64,000 nt of DNA from Allacma fusca (GCA_947179485.1 OX359249.1:53021402-53085401), one strand, 5' to 3'. Positions 47,881 through 59,341 are shown, counted from the stretch's first letter. Notes: generated by a model not told the origin, from the letters alone. Made by a program: numbers and translations.

Positions 47881-48069
47881 AATTACCAAAGTTCCAACTC
47901 TATTTTTTGACATCGGGTGCTGCAGTACACTTACCCATCGAAACCTTAATAACCCAGTTTACCGAAAAATTCAACAATTGTTTCTACAATTGGAGGGCAA
48001 GGTCTCAGAAGATTCCTATTGGTACCTCATAAATGAGAACTTGATGAAATAGATTCCATTCTTTGGCTT

Positions 48070-49250
48070 ACGTGGTTATTATTAAACAAGCTAAATTACA
48101 TGCAAGCTTTCGACATCTAACAGACTGTCATCTTCAGACACGAACAAGCGAGTGAGAAGTAATTTTCACAATTCAGAAAAAATAGAATTAAAAAAATTTT
48201 TTTTCGTGGAATGGATATTTTATTAAAAGAAGTTTTTAAGATAATTTTTGGGATCAATGGCTTCCATGCAAGGTCTAATAAAAAACCATCATTGACGTTC
48301 ATCAGACTCGTCGGATTGTTGGATTACTAAACCTTCCTTAATTTACTTTAATAAATGATTTAGTTCTTTTATACCTGACCAGCCGATGGAATGCTTTCTG
48401 TTGTTATATCTAAATATGTTGAGCAACTGCTGATTTTTCACGGGTTTTCAATCGAATATGATTGATGTGTTCTTTCGGTCGTGCGTAAAGGACGATAAGT
48501 CTCACCATAATATATTTTGTCACATGAATTGCATAGAATCTAATATATGACATGGGTTTCGTTTCTTCTTTGTCCTTAATTCGATTCAGAGTACTTACTA
48601 TCTTACCGGGTAAGAAAGTAATTTTCCATTGGCATTTTCTTAATAATCCGGCAACTTTATTGGATACACGGCCTAGGAATGGAATGGGGACCCACTTGGT
48701 GTCTTCTTCGGGTTCTTCGTTCCCCTTTTCTATTTGAATTTCAAGTTGAGAGTCAGTGATTACTTAAGGCTGATCCTTTCTTGTGGATAAATTATATCGA
48801 TTGATTGGATTCGATGTGTTATGTTGATTCGATGTATTAAATTTTATGTGCATTCGTTTTACTCTTCTCAAAATGAGGCTTGATATGTATATGCTGTAGA
48901 ATATTCTTTACAAGTTGAACTTCATCATTTAAGTAATCTTTATGGTAAACGGTAAAAGCTCTGAATAATAAAACATCAATAACGGAGATTTTGTTTGATT
49001 GATGATGATATGATTGCCAATGTAAATATCTGTCCGTATGTGTCTTTTTTCGATATACTTTTGTTATAATCGAATTATACTCTTGTCTATGCATAGAAAC
49101 ATCTAAAAATGGTATCTGATCATTTGTTTCCACTTCAACTGTAAATTGGATGTTCGGATGAAATTGATTAATTGTATAGATGTTTTCAACTTCGTTCTTA
49201 TTTACAATGACCAGAACATCGTCTACATGCCTTACCCAACAGTGTTTTTG
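48070..49250 (-). pseudogene. Penelope-like element, RT C-terminus plus GIY-YIG, decayed
   Basis: On the minus strand, from 49240 down: WVRHVDDVLVIVNK (RT active site VDD), then (49133-48837) QIPFLDVSMHR, VYRKKTHTDRYLHWQSYHH and SVIDVLLFRA, the PLE-specific block. Past a stop, WVPIPFLGRVSNKVAGLLRK (about 48690-48640) is the linker domain. At 48530-48420 CDKIYYGETYRPLRTRPKEH is a GIY-YIG endonuclease motif. The 3' tail at 48140-48095 carries CTGAAGATGACAGTCTGTTA, matching the usual PLE end. Stops separate the domains. The 5' part of the element is replaced by a tandem repeat (49245-49375). Confidence 0.8.
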
Positions 49251-49375
49251 AGGGTGATTCTTGATAAGTTTGTCTTCTGTTGATCGAAAGTGTATTTGAG
49301 GGTTATTCTTGATAAGTTTGTCTTCTAGTGATTGAAAGTATATTTGAGGGTGATTCTTGATAACTTGAGAACTTG
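49245..49375. repeat. Tandem repeat of about 50 bp, two and a half copies
   Basis: TTGAGGGTGATTCTTGATAA followed by GTTTGTCTTCT is repeated with starts near 49249, 49297 and 49345. It directly abuts the active-site block of the minus-strand PLE and is derived from its sequence. Confidence 0.65.
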
Positions 49376-50790
49376 ATGACCGATATACACCACCGCACTG
49401 AAAATTTATTGCGGTTTTTCAAATTTACTCATAAACCTTTTCTCTAAAAATCAGTTTCTCATACTTTGAGACTTTTTTCTATGTAACCCCATGTAACACA
49501 TTAACGTGTACAACACGTAGTATATTAATTAGTAAGTGTATACAAACATACGTGTTCAAAGCGTATACAGTTAGTGCTCAAAATTTGTGGGTTTGGTAAA
49601 TTTTCCGTAACGTGTCCGAGTAGGTCAATGTGTTTTCAAACACGTATATATGACGTGTCAATAATATTTTGTATTTTGAATTCCACTCATTCAAACAATT
49701 GTAAGTCGCCAAAATAAATCGTGAAGGAATTTCTATTACATTAACAATAAGCATACTTTATTTGCCACAATAAATTAAATACAAAATGCCAATAGTTTAA
49801 AAGATATTAAACCTTTTATTGCCCCCGCCTATCTTAAGAAGTACTGCGTTTTTCGGCAAGACTTTCCTGAAAACAAATAATATTATCGTTGGGCAAATTT
49901 CATCATTAAAATTCATCAAAATGTATTAATTAATTTATAAATCAAAATTACAGGTAAATTCGGTTGCTAGCTTGTTTTAATGTATCTTTGACGGTTGTTT
50001 CGATCGAAGCGTCGTTGGATTTCTTTCCCTCGAAATAATTCTTTACTGTACCTAGATAATAAAACCATATAGTGGTGATTACTCCAACTATATATGTATT
50101 TTTCAATTGTATCAATGCCCGGGTGCAACTATTTTTTTCTGTTTTATTTCTAGAGACTTCGACTTGGTTCAATTTTGTTTTGATGGCCGTCAAACACTAA
50201 TTTTGAATCAATAAATAACTGTAGCACATATGTGTACACGTATGCAACTTAATCGATACATTCAACATAAATACGTTCAATAATTACAAACACATCCATT
50301 CCGTGTCGATGATCTGGACTTTGGCGTGGTAGATCTTGGGGGGCTTGAACAACAACATTAAGTTCTCTTAACAAAACAAATATATTTGCCGAATTTAAAT
50401 CCATTGAGAATATTTCAATAATCACGTTTTCGTTATAAATAATGTTATTCGACAAATTTCTTACTTCTGGTGAGCATTTGATCGTGCACAGCGATTCCAG
50501 GCTTTTCTGAAACAAGTTCCAGCTCAGAACATTAATTGTCTTCGTTTTCATAAACATGTTTGCTTGCAATTTCTCGAAGGGTTACCTGATTATTCGAGCA
50601 GCTAAATTTATGAAAATTAAAAATTTATAAAATTCATAAATAATAATAGTTATAATTATTTATATTACTAATAATATCACAGAAATACTTATTTGTAGAA
50701 ATACATTATCAGAAAAACGCATTTATTGAAATACTCAAATACTAATAACATTCATAAAAATTACTTAACAGTGAGCTTCCCGACGATATT
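49376..50790. other. Possible 3' part of the CACTA-like element; unassigned frames
   Basis: Two minus-strand open frames, 50249-50569 (106 codons) and 49948-50193 (81 codons, one hydrophobic segment VGVITTIWFYYLG), have no recognisable match. They lie downstream of the CACTA-like coding region on the same strand and may belong to it. No terminal inverted repeat was found. Confidence 0.35.
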
Positions 50791-50799
50791 TTAGGATTC

Positions 50800-51323
50800 C
50801 AAGCGGGTACAGTCCGACTCTCTGTCTGAGCTAGAATTCTCAGAATACATTGAAGAATGTGATATAACTTTTAGGGAGTTCTCAACAACCTTAGGTGTTT
50901 TCCGGGAGGGCTGATAGTCACTAGATTGTTTTGTTGCCCTCGTTTCAGTTTTTTGTAGTAATCCGTGTTAACATCAGAATAATCGAGTGACTCCTTCGAT
51001 TTTTGTTGAACAATTAATTCAGTTTCTGAAAGTTAGTTGTCAGTGAAGTATTAAGCAAATACGTGACAACAATAGAACCAAAATATTTGTATTCTATTTC
51101 TAAAAATTGAATTATTATTCGAACCGTATGATCCTATTTTTTTTAATTCTTCCCAGTTAGAACAAGGCTCTGTGAAGTTAGAGAATTATTTTGAATGGCC
51201 AGAATTTCATATTTTCGATGCCGGTCGGCATGAGTTTTCATCGGATGTAATCCAAACTGTTATGACGACACTAACCGCTGCACATTCGGTATCACTACCA
51301 GCAAACTCGATTAAACTGAACAT
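50800..51323 (-). pseudogene. Second gene of the CACTA-like element, decayed
   Basis: A minus-strand frame beginning at ATG 51323 reads MFSLIEFAGSDTECAAVSVV and later CSNWEELKKI. Animal Transposase_21-type elements usually carry a second protein starting with M(Y/F)xxVEF and including a Cys-Trp-Pro segment, which is my reason for this call. Stops appear near 51225. About 300 bp further, SYSENSSSDRESD-like acidic sequence (about 50880-50840) in another frame suggests a following exon. The plus-strand frame 51172-51360 is its shadow. Confidence 0.4.
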
Positions 51324-51461
51324 TTTGATGGAAATCATAAATTTACGCAAACAAATGTAAATTAAATTTTATTAGAAATTTAGCAACAAAGTAAGGGTTA
51401 ACACAACACAATTGTTCTTAAAGGGCAAACACACTAATTTTCGTTTCACATCACAATGTTT

Positions 51462-52211
51462 CTAAGCATTAAGTGACGATGTGTCATTGATGTTCATTAT
51501 AAATGCAGCCATAATATCGGATGAGCAAGGACGCGTAAAAGGTGGCTTTCGAAGCAAAAATTTCCGTCCAAAATTAAAAGCTTCGCCTTTTCCTTCAATT
51601 TTGAAAAATTCACACAACTTTCTTGTATAAGTTTCAAAGTAAGAATCCGCAATATTTGCGGATAATTCGAAGAATTTGTATTTAAGGGATATTGCGTTGT
51701 TTTTTTGAATGATAGGAACTTCTGGTTTATTTGCTTCAATTGCATGCCGTAATGAAAAGAATTCTGGATTTTCTGAGAATCGTTTGTCAATTTGCTGTAA
51801 CGGTTTGTGGTTTCCCTTAATACGTTTATTTAAATGTTTTGCATGTTATTTTCGAAAGCACAGGCACTATAATCTTCCAATAAGTACTTCATTTCGAAAG
51901 GATCATCAACGATTTGAAGTAAATTGTGCACTTTGTAAGATACTGACTCAAAATGATAATAGTACTGATGGGTTTTTACGACATATTCCAACAATTTTGA
52001 TGAATATTCGAGGAGCTCTGGATTGATGTCGTTGTTATATAAAATTGATGTAGCACAATGAAAGGTTAAGAAATGTTCTGATTTTAATTTTTTACGAAGA
52101 ACGATGCGACTAAAATATAACCAAAAATTGAGGTACTACGTGAACTTCCACCGAAACAATTCTGATAATACTCTTGGCTTTCTAGAAAATTCCGTCGGAA
52201 TGTACTTCCGA
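51462..52211 (-). pseudogene. Transposase_21/CACTA-like transposase, C-terminal exon
   Basis: A minus-strand exon starts after a good acceptor (TATATAATTTCAG at about 52212). It reads YIPTEFSRKPRVLSELFRWK, stop (52136-52138), LKSEHFLTFHCATSIL, VSYKVHNLLQIVDDP and CAFENNMQNI. After a frameshift near 51865 it continues NHKPLQQIDKRFSEN...KFFELSANIADSYF and ends with TAG 51464-51462. The order RKPRSL...RWKATEFR...HFLxLHxAxxIL...YxVHxLLHLxxD...FENYM...KPLxQ is that of animal Transposase_21 (CACTA/EnSpm-related) proteins, near the DUF4218 region. The catalytic part would lie upstream, which is now the BEL insertion. I did not find upstream exons beyond 59823. Confidence 0.65.
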
Positions 52212-52342
52212 CTGAAATTATATATTATTGTATTATTATATTTGTTCCAACTGGGAACGGGTTCTATATTATAAGAAAACAAGGAAAACCAAATAATCCG
52301 TGGATTCACCAAATACAAAATTCTCAAGTCGTCTTGAATTTA

Positions 52343-54551
52343 CAGTAAAACCTGTATATAGTCACCACCTATACAGTGGTCTCCTGCTCACAGTGGCCAG
52401 TAACACGTTGCCCCGTCACGCTTCCTATCTTTTAACATTAAGCTATCCCTGTATACAGTGGTTTTCTCTATAGTGGTAACCTGTCAATAATGGACCAGGG
52501 CTTATGTCCGTTCACTTCGAAACGCATGCTTTAAACTCTGAATACAATGGTCTGCATTTTGAACAATGTACACATGGATTACGCGGAAGTCTTTGCTAAA
52601 TCGAGAACCGTTGCTCATCTTTCCCATATATTCACAGTGTGCTAGAATAGTGTTTCTTGAATAAAGTATAATTCTGTGCCACCATGCACACTTTAAAAAG
52701 ACGCTCACTTCCCTTTTCGAAAAAATTGGGAATATTAGAATTATTGGAAAATGGAAAATCCCAAAGTGAAGTTGCCAAAGAGTTTAAAATGGCAAAATCG
52801 TCTGTACAGAAAATATTTTCTGATAGAATAAAAATCCGCCAGCAGTATGCTCTTATCGGACCAAAAGGTAAAAAAGTCAGAAAGTGTAAATTCACTAAAA
52901 CCGACGCAGCAATGCTGGATTGGTTTAATTCAATGCGAAACCAACTTGTTCCCGTTAACGGTCCGATGTTGGCTACAAAGGCCAAATCATTTGCGGAAAA
53001 ATTCGGGGAAAAGGGATTCACAGCAAGCAATGGTTGGATTGAATCTTGGAAGAAGAGACATCACATTTCATTGCATTGAATTTGTGGAGAATCTGCCGGC
53101 GTCAATAACGAAGTAATTTCACGTTGGCTGGAGGATATTTGGCCCAATATCCAAAAGGAATATTTATCAAAGGATATTTTCAATGTTGATGAAACTGGAT
53201 TCTTTTACAAGCTGCTTCCTAACAAAAGTCTGAACAGAAAGGGGGAACGCTGCTCTGGGGGGAAATTATCGAAGGAAAGAATTACCGTGATGCTTTGTTG
53301 CAATTCAGATGGAACTGAAAAGTTGAAGCCGCTTGTCATCGGAAAGTATGAAAATCCGCGGTGCTTCAAATCCATTAAAACGACATCTCTTCCAGTCAAA
53401 TATTATTTCAATAAGAAAGCCTGGATGACTAGAGAGGTAATATTAACTAATAATGTCATCTTATAATTTTATGTGCTAATAAATCTTTAACTTTTCAGTT
53501 TAACACGTAATGATTTTTTGTGACAGCTGTTTTTAAATTGGCTCCGGAACTTGGATCTGCAAATGAGATTTAAGCGAAGAAAAATTTTACTTTTGCTCGA
53601 TAATTGTACGGCTCATGTGATAAACGAAGAGTTTCGGAATATCCGCCTTGAATTCTTCCCACCGAATGTTACCTCCAAACTGCAACCTCTCGACCAGGGA
53701 ATTATTCAGGCAACGAAGAAGATTTACCGGACGAGACTATTGCAAAAAATAGTTGATCACCTGGATACCGGAAATCAATATGAAATTGACCTTCTGGAAG
53801 GAATAAAAATGACTGCATTGGCTTGGTCGCAGGTTTCTTCACAGACAATTTCAAATTGTTTTCGTCATGCTAAGATCATTAACTTTGAGGAACCTGCCGA
53901 TAATTCTCTGGAAGAAGAAATCGAAGAAAGTATTAACACCGCAGATTTGGAACGACTTGGGTTTGGTGATATTGATATTGAAGAATATTTTCAAATTGAC
54001 GCAAATGTAAATATTTGCGAATACTAAAGAATATTTTTTATTGCAAGTAACTAGTAAAACAAGTAATTAATTATTTTTCTCTTTTTCGCTAACAGCTATG
54101 CACATCGGAACAATTGGACGAAGATGAAATTATTCAGAGGCACAGCGAGAACAATCAGCCTAATGAAAGCGACTTGGAAATTTCGGATGGAGAAGATGAC
54201 CCAGAAGTTACTAGACGGGATGTGCCATCAAACCTCGAAGTCGCAAGTTATTTGGATTCTATTTCGTCTTGGATAATGAATCAAGACGGAGATTGTACCC
54301 AAGCTCATCAAATTGTGCATTTATTACAGGGATTTCTTGATCAAAACAAGTCAAAAAATTTAAAACAATCCAAAATTAGTGATTATTTTAATAAAATGTA
54401 ACCGTTTTAAAATGGTTGTCTTGTAACTGTTTGATTTAATACAATTACACTATATAGTGGTCAATGACCACTATACTGAGTACAGCGGTCACTGTACATA
54501 GTGGTCAAATTTTTAGTTCCCTAGAGAAACCACTATATACAGGTTTTACTG
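52343..54551 (+). mobile_element. pogo/Tigger-type DNA transposon
   Basis: CAGTAAAACCTGTATATAGT at 52343 is mirrored at the right end (to 54551) and TA flanks both sides (52341-52342, 54552-54553). The TIR is about 20 bp, and CAGTGGTC/CACTATAC-like words repeat for another 100 bp inside each end. The 2209-bp element encodes one transposase. It sits in the BEL LTR at a TA that is single in the intact LTR (59440-59441). Confidence 0.95.
52684..54401 (+). CDS. pogo/Tigger transposase with one internal stop
   Basis: A DDE-type transposase that would cut and paste the surrounding element. Exon 1 (52684-53436) begins with a CENP-B-like helix-turn-helix (LPFSKKLGILELLENGKSQS...EVAKEFKMAKSSVQK), then a second DNA-binding helix set (FTKTDAAMLDWF...GWIESWKKRH). 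The catalytic core has its first Asp in FNVDETGFFYK and its second in LLLLDNCTAH. The third, in SKLQPLDQGI, completes the DDD triad of this group. Introns 53437-53526 and 54007-54095 are GT/AG and join in phase 0. Exon 3 ends at 54401 (TAA). The only lesion seen is TGA at 53077-53079, probably from CGA. The acidic C-terminal region is typical of Tigger. The protein may still act through readthrough or a repaired copy elsewhere. Confidence 0.88.
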
Positions 54552-55017
54552 TATTTAAGAGCAAATAAATAACAATCCGATACACAATAGGCGAGAAGGG
54601 CGAATAATCACTCAGATTTTCTTGTCCCATAATAATCCTAGGCACAATTTTCTTAACCAATAAATTTAGGTCGCTAGGACGCTATGAGAACATTACACAT
54701 ACCGATTGCCAATCAATACAAATAAGCACTGTCACACGATGAACTTGATGACTCAACAATATCAACATAATTAATAACTTACTGAGCTATTTGGTAATAA
54801 TAAGAGAACATATTAGAAACTATAGTAACACCATACAATTCAATCACCACTCACAATCATACGATTCAAATTCTCCACGATGTGAAGAGTCACGTCGACG
54901 TGAGTATAGGTGGCTACACTGTACAGTTCTTACATAAAATACTCCCACCATTTGATTTTAATGATTACAAGTCAAATATTATAATTAATTACAAATATAT
55001 TAATGACACTAAACGAA

Positions 55018-55563
55018 TCAACGACTTCTTTCTTCCACTGGAACCCCCAAAGGAAATAGTCGTTGCACCGGACGGATTATTTCTCTCGATGCAGTTCTAA
55101 GCTTGACAACTCGAACGATTCCGTCTTTACCAGGGAACAGTTCGATCACTCGTGCCAAGGGCCAGTTGATTCGCTTCTTATTGTCTTGCTCCAACAAAAC
55201 AATGTCCCCAATCTTCATATATCCCCGGAATCGTTTCGCTTCGAAGCGATGGACCAACGTACTTAAGTACTCTGCCCGAAATCTGCTTCTGAAATGGTCC
55301 CGCAATCTTGATTGATACTTCAGTCTTCTGTTCAGCGACTTCACCTCCACCTCGTCCAACTCGGGAAGACCTGACTCACGGACATCACGAAGCAGCATCG
55401 CGGGAGTTAAGGGAATCAAATCATCGCTGTCTTCGGATACATATGTCAAAGGTCTAGAATTAAGAACAGATTCGCAATCACAAAGAACAGTTAATAACTC
55501 TTCATAATTGACACACGCTCGACCCAACACTCGCTTCAAAATGTTTTTGATGAGCCTGATCAA
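55018..55563 (-). pseudogene. BEL Pol C-terminal region (DUF5641) after integrase deletion
   Basis: 181 codons on the minus strand start near GGWWERLIRLIKN, the end of the integrase core in this family, and continue VLNSRPLTYVSED (integrase motif near its third acidic residue), LLRDVRESGLPEL and GDIVLLEQDN...WPLARVIELFPGKDGIVRVV. The latter is DUF5641, the usual end of BEL Pol. It joins directly to the RNase H-side frame at about 55570 in another frame, so the H2C2 and most of the DDE core are absent. Confidence 0.82.
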
Positions 55564-57407
55564 ACGCTCCCACCATCCGCCCTTCTTCTTACAACCTTCC
55601 AGTAGCTTGTCAGTCCTCTGTAATACCAGTCAGCTGGCCCAGTCGACTGGACAGTATATGTCAACCCGGACTTTATTACCTCGCTTCTGATGATTTCTTC
55701 ATCCGGGGCTGGATCAGAATTTGGCCACGTATCTGGATCTCCTTTGAGCGAGTTTGGACCACACCACCAACTACTTCGAAGTAGACGCGAAGATGAGCAT
55801 CCTCTGGAAGGAAGGTCAGCTGGGTTCATTTCACCTGGAACGTGATTCCACGATGAGGAAATTGTCAACTCTCTGATCTCCTTCACACGATTCTTCACAA
55901 ACACTCCCCACTGGTTCTGCTTCTTGATCCAACAAAGGGCCTTACTTGAGTCTGACCAGTAGGTAAAAGGAATGTCCGCACAATTTAGTGCAGTCTTAAC
56001 GGATTCAGCTAGTCTGGCACCAATGCAACAAGCCATCAACTCTAATCTTGGAATGGTAATTTTCTTCATTGGAGCCACACGCACCTTAGAAAATACTAAC
56101 TGAACTGACACCGTATTTATCGTGTCGACACGAATGAAAACCACTGCAGCGTAAGCATAGGAACTTGCATCCACAAATACATGAAATGAGAGCTTACAAT
56201 CAGAAATAGTACCGACTAACCACCTTGGTATCTTGATTTTCTTCAACTCAGCAACTTGTTCTGACCATCGAGGAAACTCGTTAGTGATCTCCTCAGGCAG
56301 CTCGTCGTCCCATCCCAACTTGAGTGACCATGACCTTTGAAGTAGTAACTTCGGAACTACAGTGACTGGGCACGTGAAACCAATGGGATCGAAGACACGA
56401 TGAGCACAGGACAAAATGACTCTTTTGGTCACCTTTGTGTCGACACAAACAACATTGTCCACAGCAACAGTAAGAGTATCAGCCGCAGTACACCAAAACA
56501 ATCCCAACACCGATACATCGGAATTAGCAGTAGAGCTTGGCAAATCGTCTTGGTTCCACTTCCAATCTCTAAGGTTAAAATGTCCTTTCGAAAGGAGTCT
56601 CACAGATTCAGAAATGAATACATTTAGTTCATCTTTAGTATTCACACTTGTCACACAGTTGTCAACATAAAGAGAGTCCAAGAGTTTGTTAGCAATAGTT
56701 TTTTCATTTTCACTAACCTCACATAAGTGTTTGTTCAGTGTACCTGCCAAAAGAAACGGACTTGAAGACACGCCAAATACAACTCGACGATGACGATACT
56801 TTTTAATTCTCTCAAAGCGAGGCTCCCACCATAGGAATCTGAGAAAATTCCTGTCGAATGGAGAATCGGATAGCTGCAAGAACGCCTTTTCAATATCTGA
56901 AATAACCCCAAATCTACTTAACCTGAACCTCAAAAGGATGGTAGGGATTAACTCCAAAAAATTTACACCCTTCTGCAGACAGTCATTTAGGGATGGATTG
57001 TTCTTCTACTTGGCCGAAGCATCAAACACAGGGCGGATCTTCGTGGTTGCACTACTCTCCTTGATGACGGGTCGGTGAGGCAGGTAGTGCCCAAAATCAA
57101 TCAATTCTTCTGTCGGCACTTCCTCGATGATTCCTCTTTCTACCCAGTCCATAAAGACGTTTTGATAGACTTCCAACTTCCCCATGCCTTTTAAATTCTT
57201 TGTTGTAGAATACAACCGTCGTGTAGCTAGTTCTTCGTTAGACGGAAGATCAACTTGATCGGTGAGCCAGGGAAGACCAACAACATACCTTCCAACCTTT
57301 TCTCTTCGAAGAGAGTCTTCAAATGTCTTCAGGATGAATGCTTGCTCTTCACTTTTGGTTTTCACTTCACATGGATCAGTAATCCTCAGAACATCCAGTT
57401 TCCACAT
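55560..57407 (-). pseudogene. BEL reverse transcriptase and RNase H
   Basis: One minus-strand frame runs from 57407 to 55560 with a single TAG at 57008-57006. Blocks: LTDQVDLPSNEELATRRL, FGHYLPHRPVIKESSATTKI and RPVFDASAK before the stop; FGVISDIEKAFLQL (motif A), YRHRRVVFGVSSSPFLL and LDSLYVDNCVTS (YVDN, a variant common in BEL rather than proof of loss). Then come VLGLFWCTAADTL, DPIGFTCPVTV and FHVFVDASSYAYAAVVFIR (RNase H first Asp), PRLELMACCIGARLA, YWSDSSKALCWI and HVPGEMNPADLPSRG. The frame ends in the deletion junction. Confidence 0.88.
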
Positions 57408-57445
57408 ATTCGAAACGGTAGTATCTAAATTACAAACTGAGGAAA

Positions 57446-58129
57446 CTAAGGTAGTCTATTTCTTCTCTCGTGTCGACACGAACTGTTTCCCATAATAACC
57501 CAACCCAGCTTTGTCTCAAAAGCGACCGGACCAGACTTCGTTGCATGGAGTTTTAAAGTAAACAATTTGCCCACAACATCCGCGCCCAATAACAGCTGGA
57601 TCTTGGTGTCCTTGGATTGGGCATCTAATATCCGAATACCTTTCTGATTCAATTCTTGAACAACCCTTGTGTTCGAAAGTTTCGGAATATTACCGCAAAT
57701 TTCTGGATGATCCAAGGCACTAATCTCGCAAGAAAAAGAATCATCTTTACTTACTAGTTCAAAATTGTAAAGTGAATGTTCGATAGGTCCCGTTTCCGAC
57801 CCTCCAAATACAGAATGATTTAATTCCAGACGACTGGAAGACTTCAGACCCAATTCCTTTGCCAGCTCAGACATAATATGAGACGGTTGAGAACCTTGAT
57901 CGATCAATGCACGAATCAATCTCTCGTTCTTCCCAATTCTGACCTTAATAATCAATGTCTGCAAAAGAACCTCAGGATCACAGGAAGCACTCATACTGAC
58001 TTCACTCTTGTTCTCAGAACTAGCTGTATCTTCTTTGGACTTCAAAAGTTCGGGACACATGATCACATATCGGACACCGATGTTTCGACTTACAATTTGC
58101 TGATGTATGACCTGATTTAAGGCAAACAA
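57446..58129 (-). pseudogene. BEL aspartic protease (DUF1758)
   Basis: 227 codons. IRALIDQGSQPSHIM is the active-site region; the family has LxDSGSQ or LxDTGSQ, so Gln replaces Ser/Thr next to the catalytic Asp. KLGLKSSSRLEL, FGGSETG and IQLLLGADVVGKL (LLxGxD motif) fit DUF1758. It overlaps the preceding Gag zinc-knuckle frame by 13 bases in a different frame, and the next part (RT) is in a third frame. Confidence 0.8.
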
Positions 58130-59305
58130 AGCAGTTTTTTCTCTTTGATTACCTTATTCTTGTCGTCAAGAGTCATCTTTGCTGCCTTAAAACATTCTTG
58201 ACTGGAATGACCTTTATCACAGAAACCACATTTCTTGACTTCAGACTTCATGCTCCCAGTAAATAAACCTGCAGCAGTAGGAGTTTCTTCTTGACTTTGT
58301 TTTTTTGACTTCGGCTTGTTTGTCTTCGGTTCTTCTAAACGAAGACCAAAATTCGCCATTGAAATTCGTGTTTAACCATCAACTTCACTCTTTAGGAACT
58401 TCATAAGACCCTCTAAGCGACCTTCATTATTCGCATCGATGCGACGATTGCGCTCCCATGTACGGAGTACTTCCTCCGGAAGACACGACTCGACCCACGG
58501 ATACAACATAGCTGCATACTTGTCTTGAGTTACTCCAAGGGATTCTAACGTACGAAGCTGAGTCTCCAACTTGTCATAAAGGGAAGAGATGGATATGACA
58601 TCACTTGAATTCTGAGCGGTTTTAAGCACTAACCTTAAGAGTTCACGAACGTAAACTTCCAGTAGAATGTCGTCACGACCAAAACGATCCTTGAGGTAAT
58701 CAATTACTTTCGGATAATTACTACCGCTCAACGGAAAGCTGTCGACGACTTCTCTAGCCTTAGAACCTTCTCTCATAGATTGGATGAGGTATTGAAACTT
58801 GTCCTCCGGAGCCATCTTGACATCAGAGTGAATCTTCTTAAACTGACTCCAGACCCCCAACCACTCCTTGGCATCTCCAGAAAACTTCGTTAGTTCAAGC
58901 TTGGGTAGGCGCAATTGAATAGAACTGGCACTTTTACGTACAGTTTGGTACACACTACCACTACTCGCGTCGACGCGATCCACATCGTGTCGAAAGCAAT
59001 TCTTGTAGCGAACTTCAAGTTCCAGAAAACGATCCTGATAATTCGATTGGACTTCATATTCTTGATTAGCTTCTTCATCGGTCAAATCATCTGCTTCCAA
59101 CATGACTCCTTGAATTCTAGCATCAAAATCCAAGTCTGGATCGATGATTTTCCAGTTTGGCTAGGATCTGTTGGAGAAGGATTAAGTCGGGAGCTTCCTT
59201 CCCTAATTCTTCCTCCAATTCTTGCGATGTCCGAGTAAAAGCTGCTCGAACGGGTGCACGAGTTTTCCGTAGGTTTTCCATGATTTTCAAACAAAAAGTG
59301 TTCAA
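58117..59305 (-). pseudogene. BEL Gag (DUF1759) with zinc knuckle
   Basis: Gag is in three pieces: N-terminal 59305-59123 (KTRAPVRAAFTRTSQELEEE); core 59133-58372, which has QLRLPKLELTKFSGDAKEWL, FKYLIQSM-like and YLKDRFGR blocks of DUF1759; and 58359-58117 with the zinc knuckle CGFCDKGHSSQEC. A frameshift lies near 59130 and a stop at 58374-58372; the knuckle frame is the same as the core. The N-terminal part would start soon after the 5' LTR. Confidence 0.82.
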
Positions 59306-59341
59306 ATTAACACAATCGGCACAATTGGCTGCGCCAATAAA

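Larger units (their letters stand above)
52243..54934 (-). repeat. 3' LTR of the BEL element, split by pogo
   Basis: Left part 52243-52342, right part 54554-54934 (481 bp in total with one TA copy), near-identical to 59342-59822. The boundary at 54934 reads TGTAAGAACTG on the minus strand. A purine-rich stretch (AAATGGTGGGAG) sits immediately upstream in element orientation (about 54943-54956) and may be the polypurine tract. Confidence 0.9.

Noticed and set aside
51172..51360. Plus-strand frame after a good-looking AG acceptor
   Set aside because: The minus strand here reads as the start of a CACTA-like companion gene; the plus frame is better explained as its shadow.
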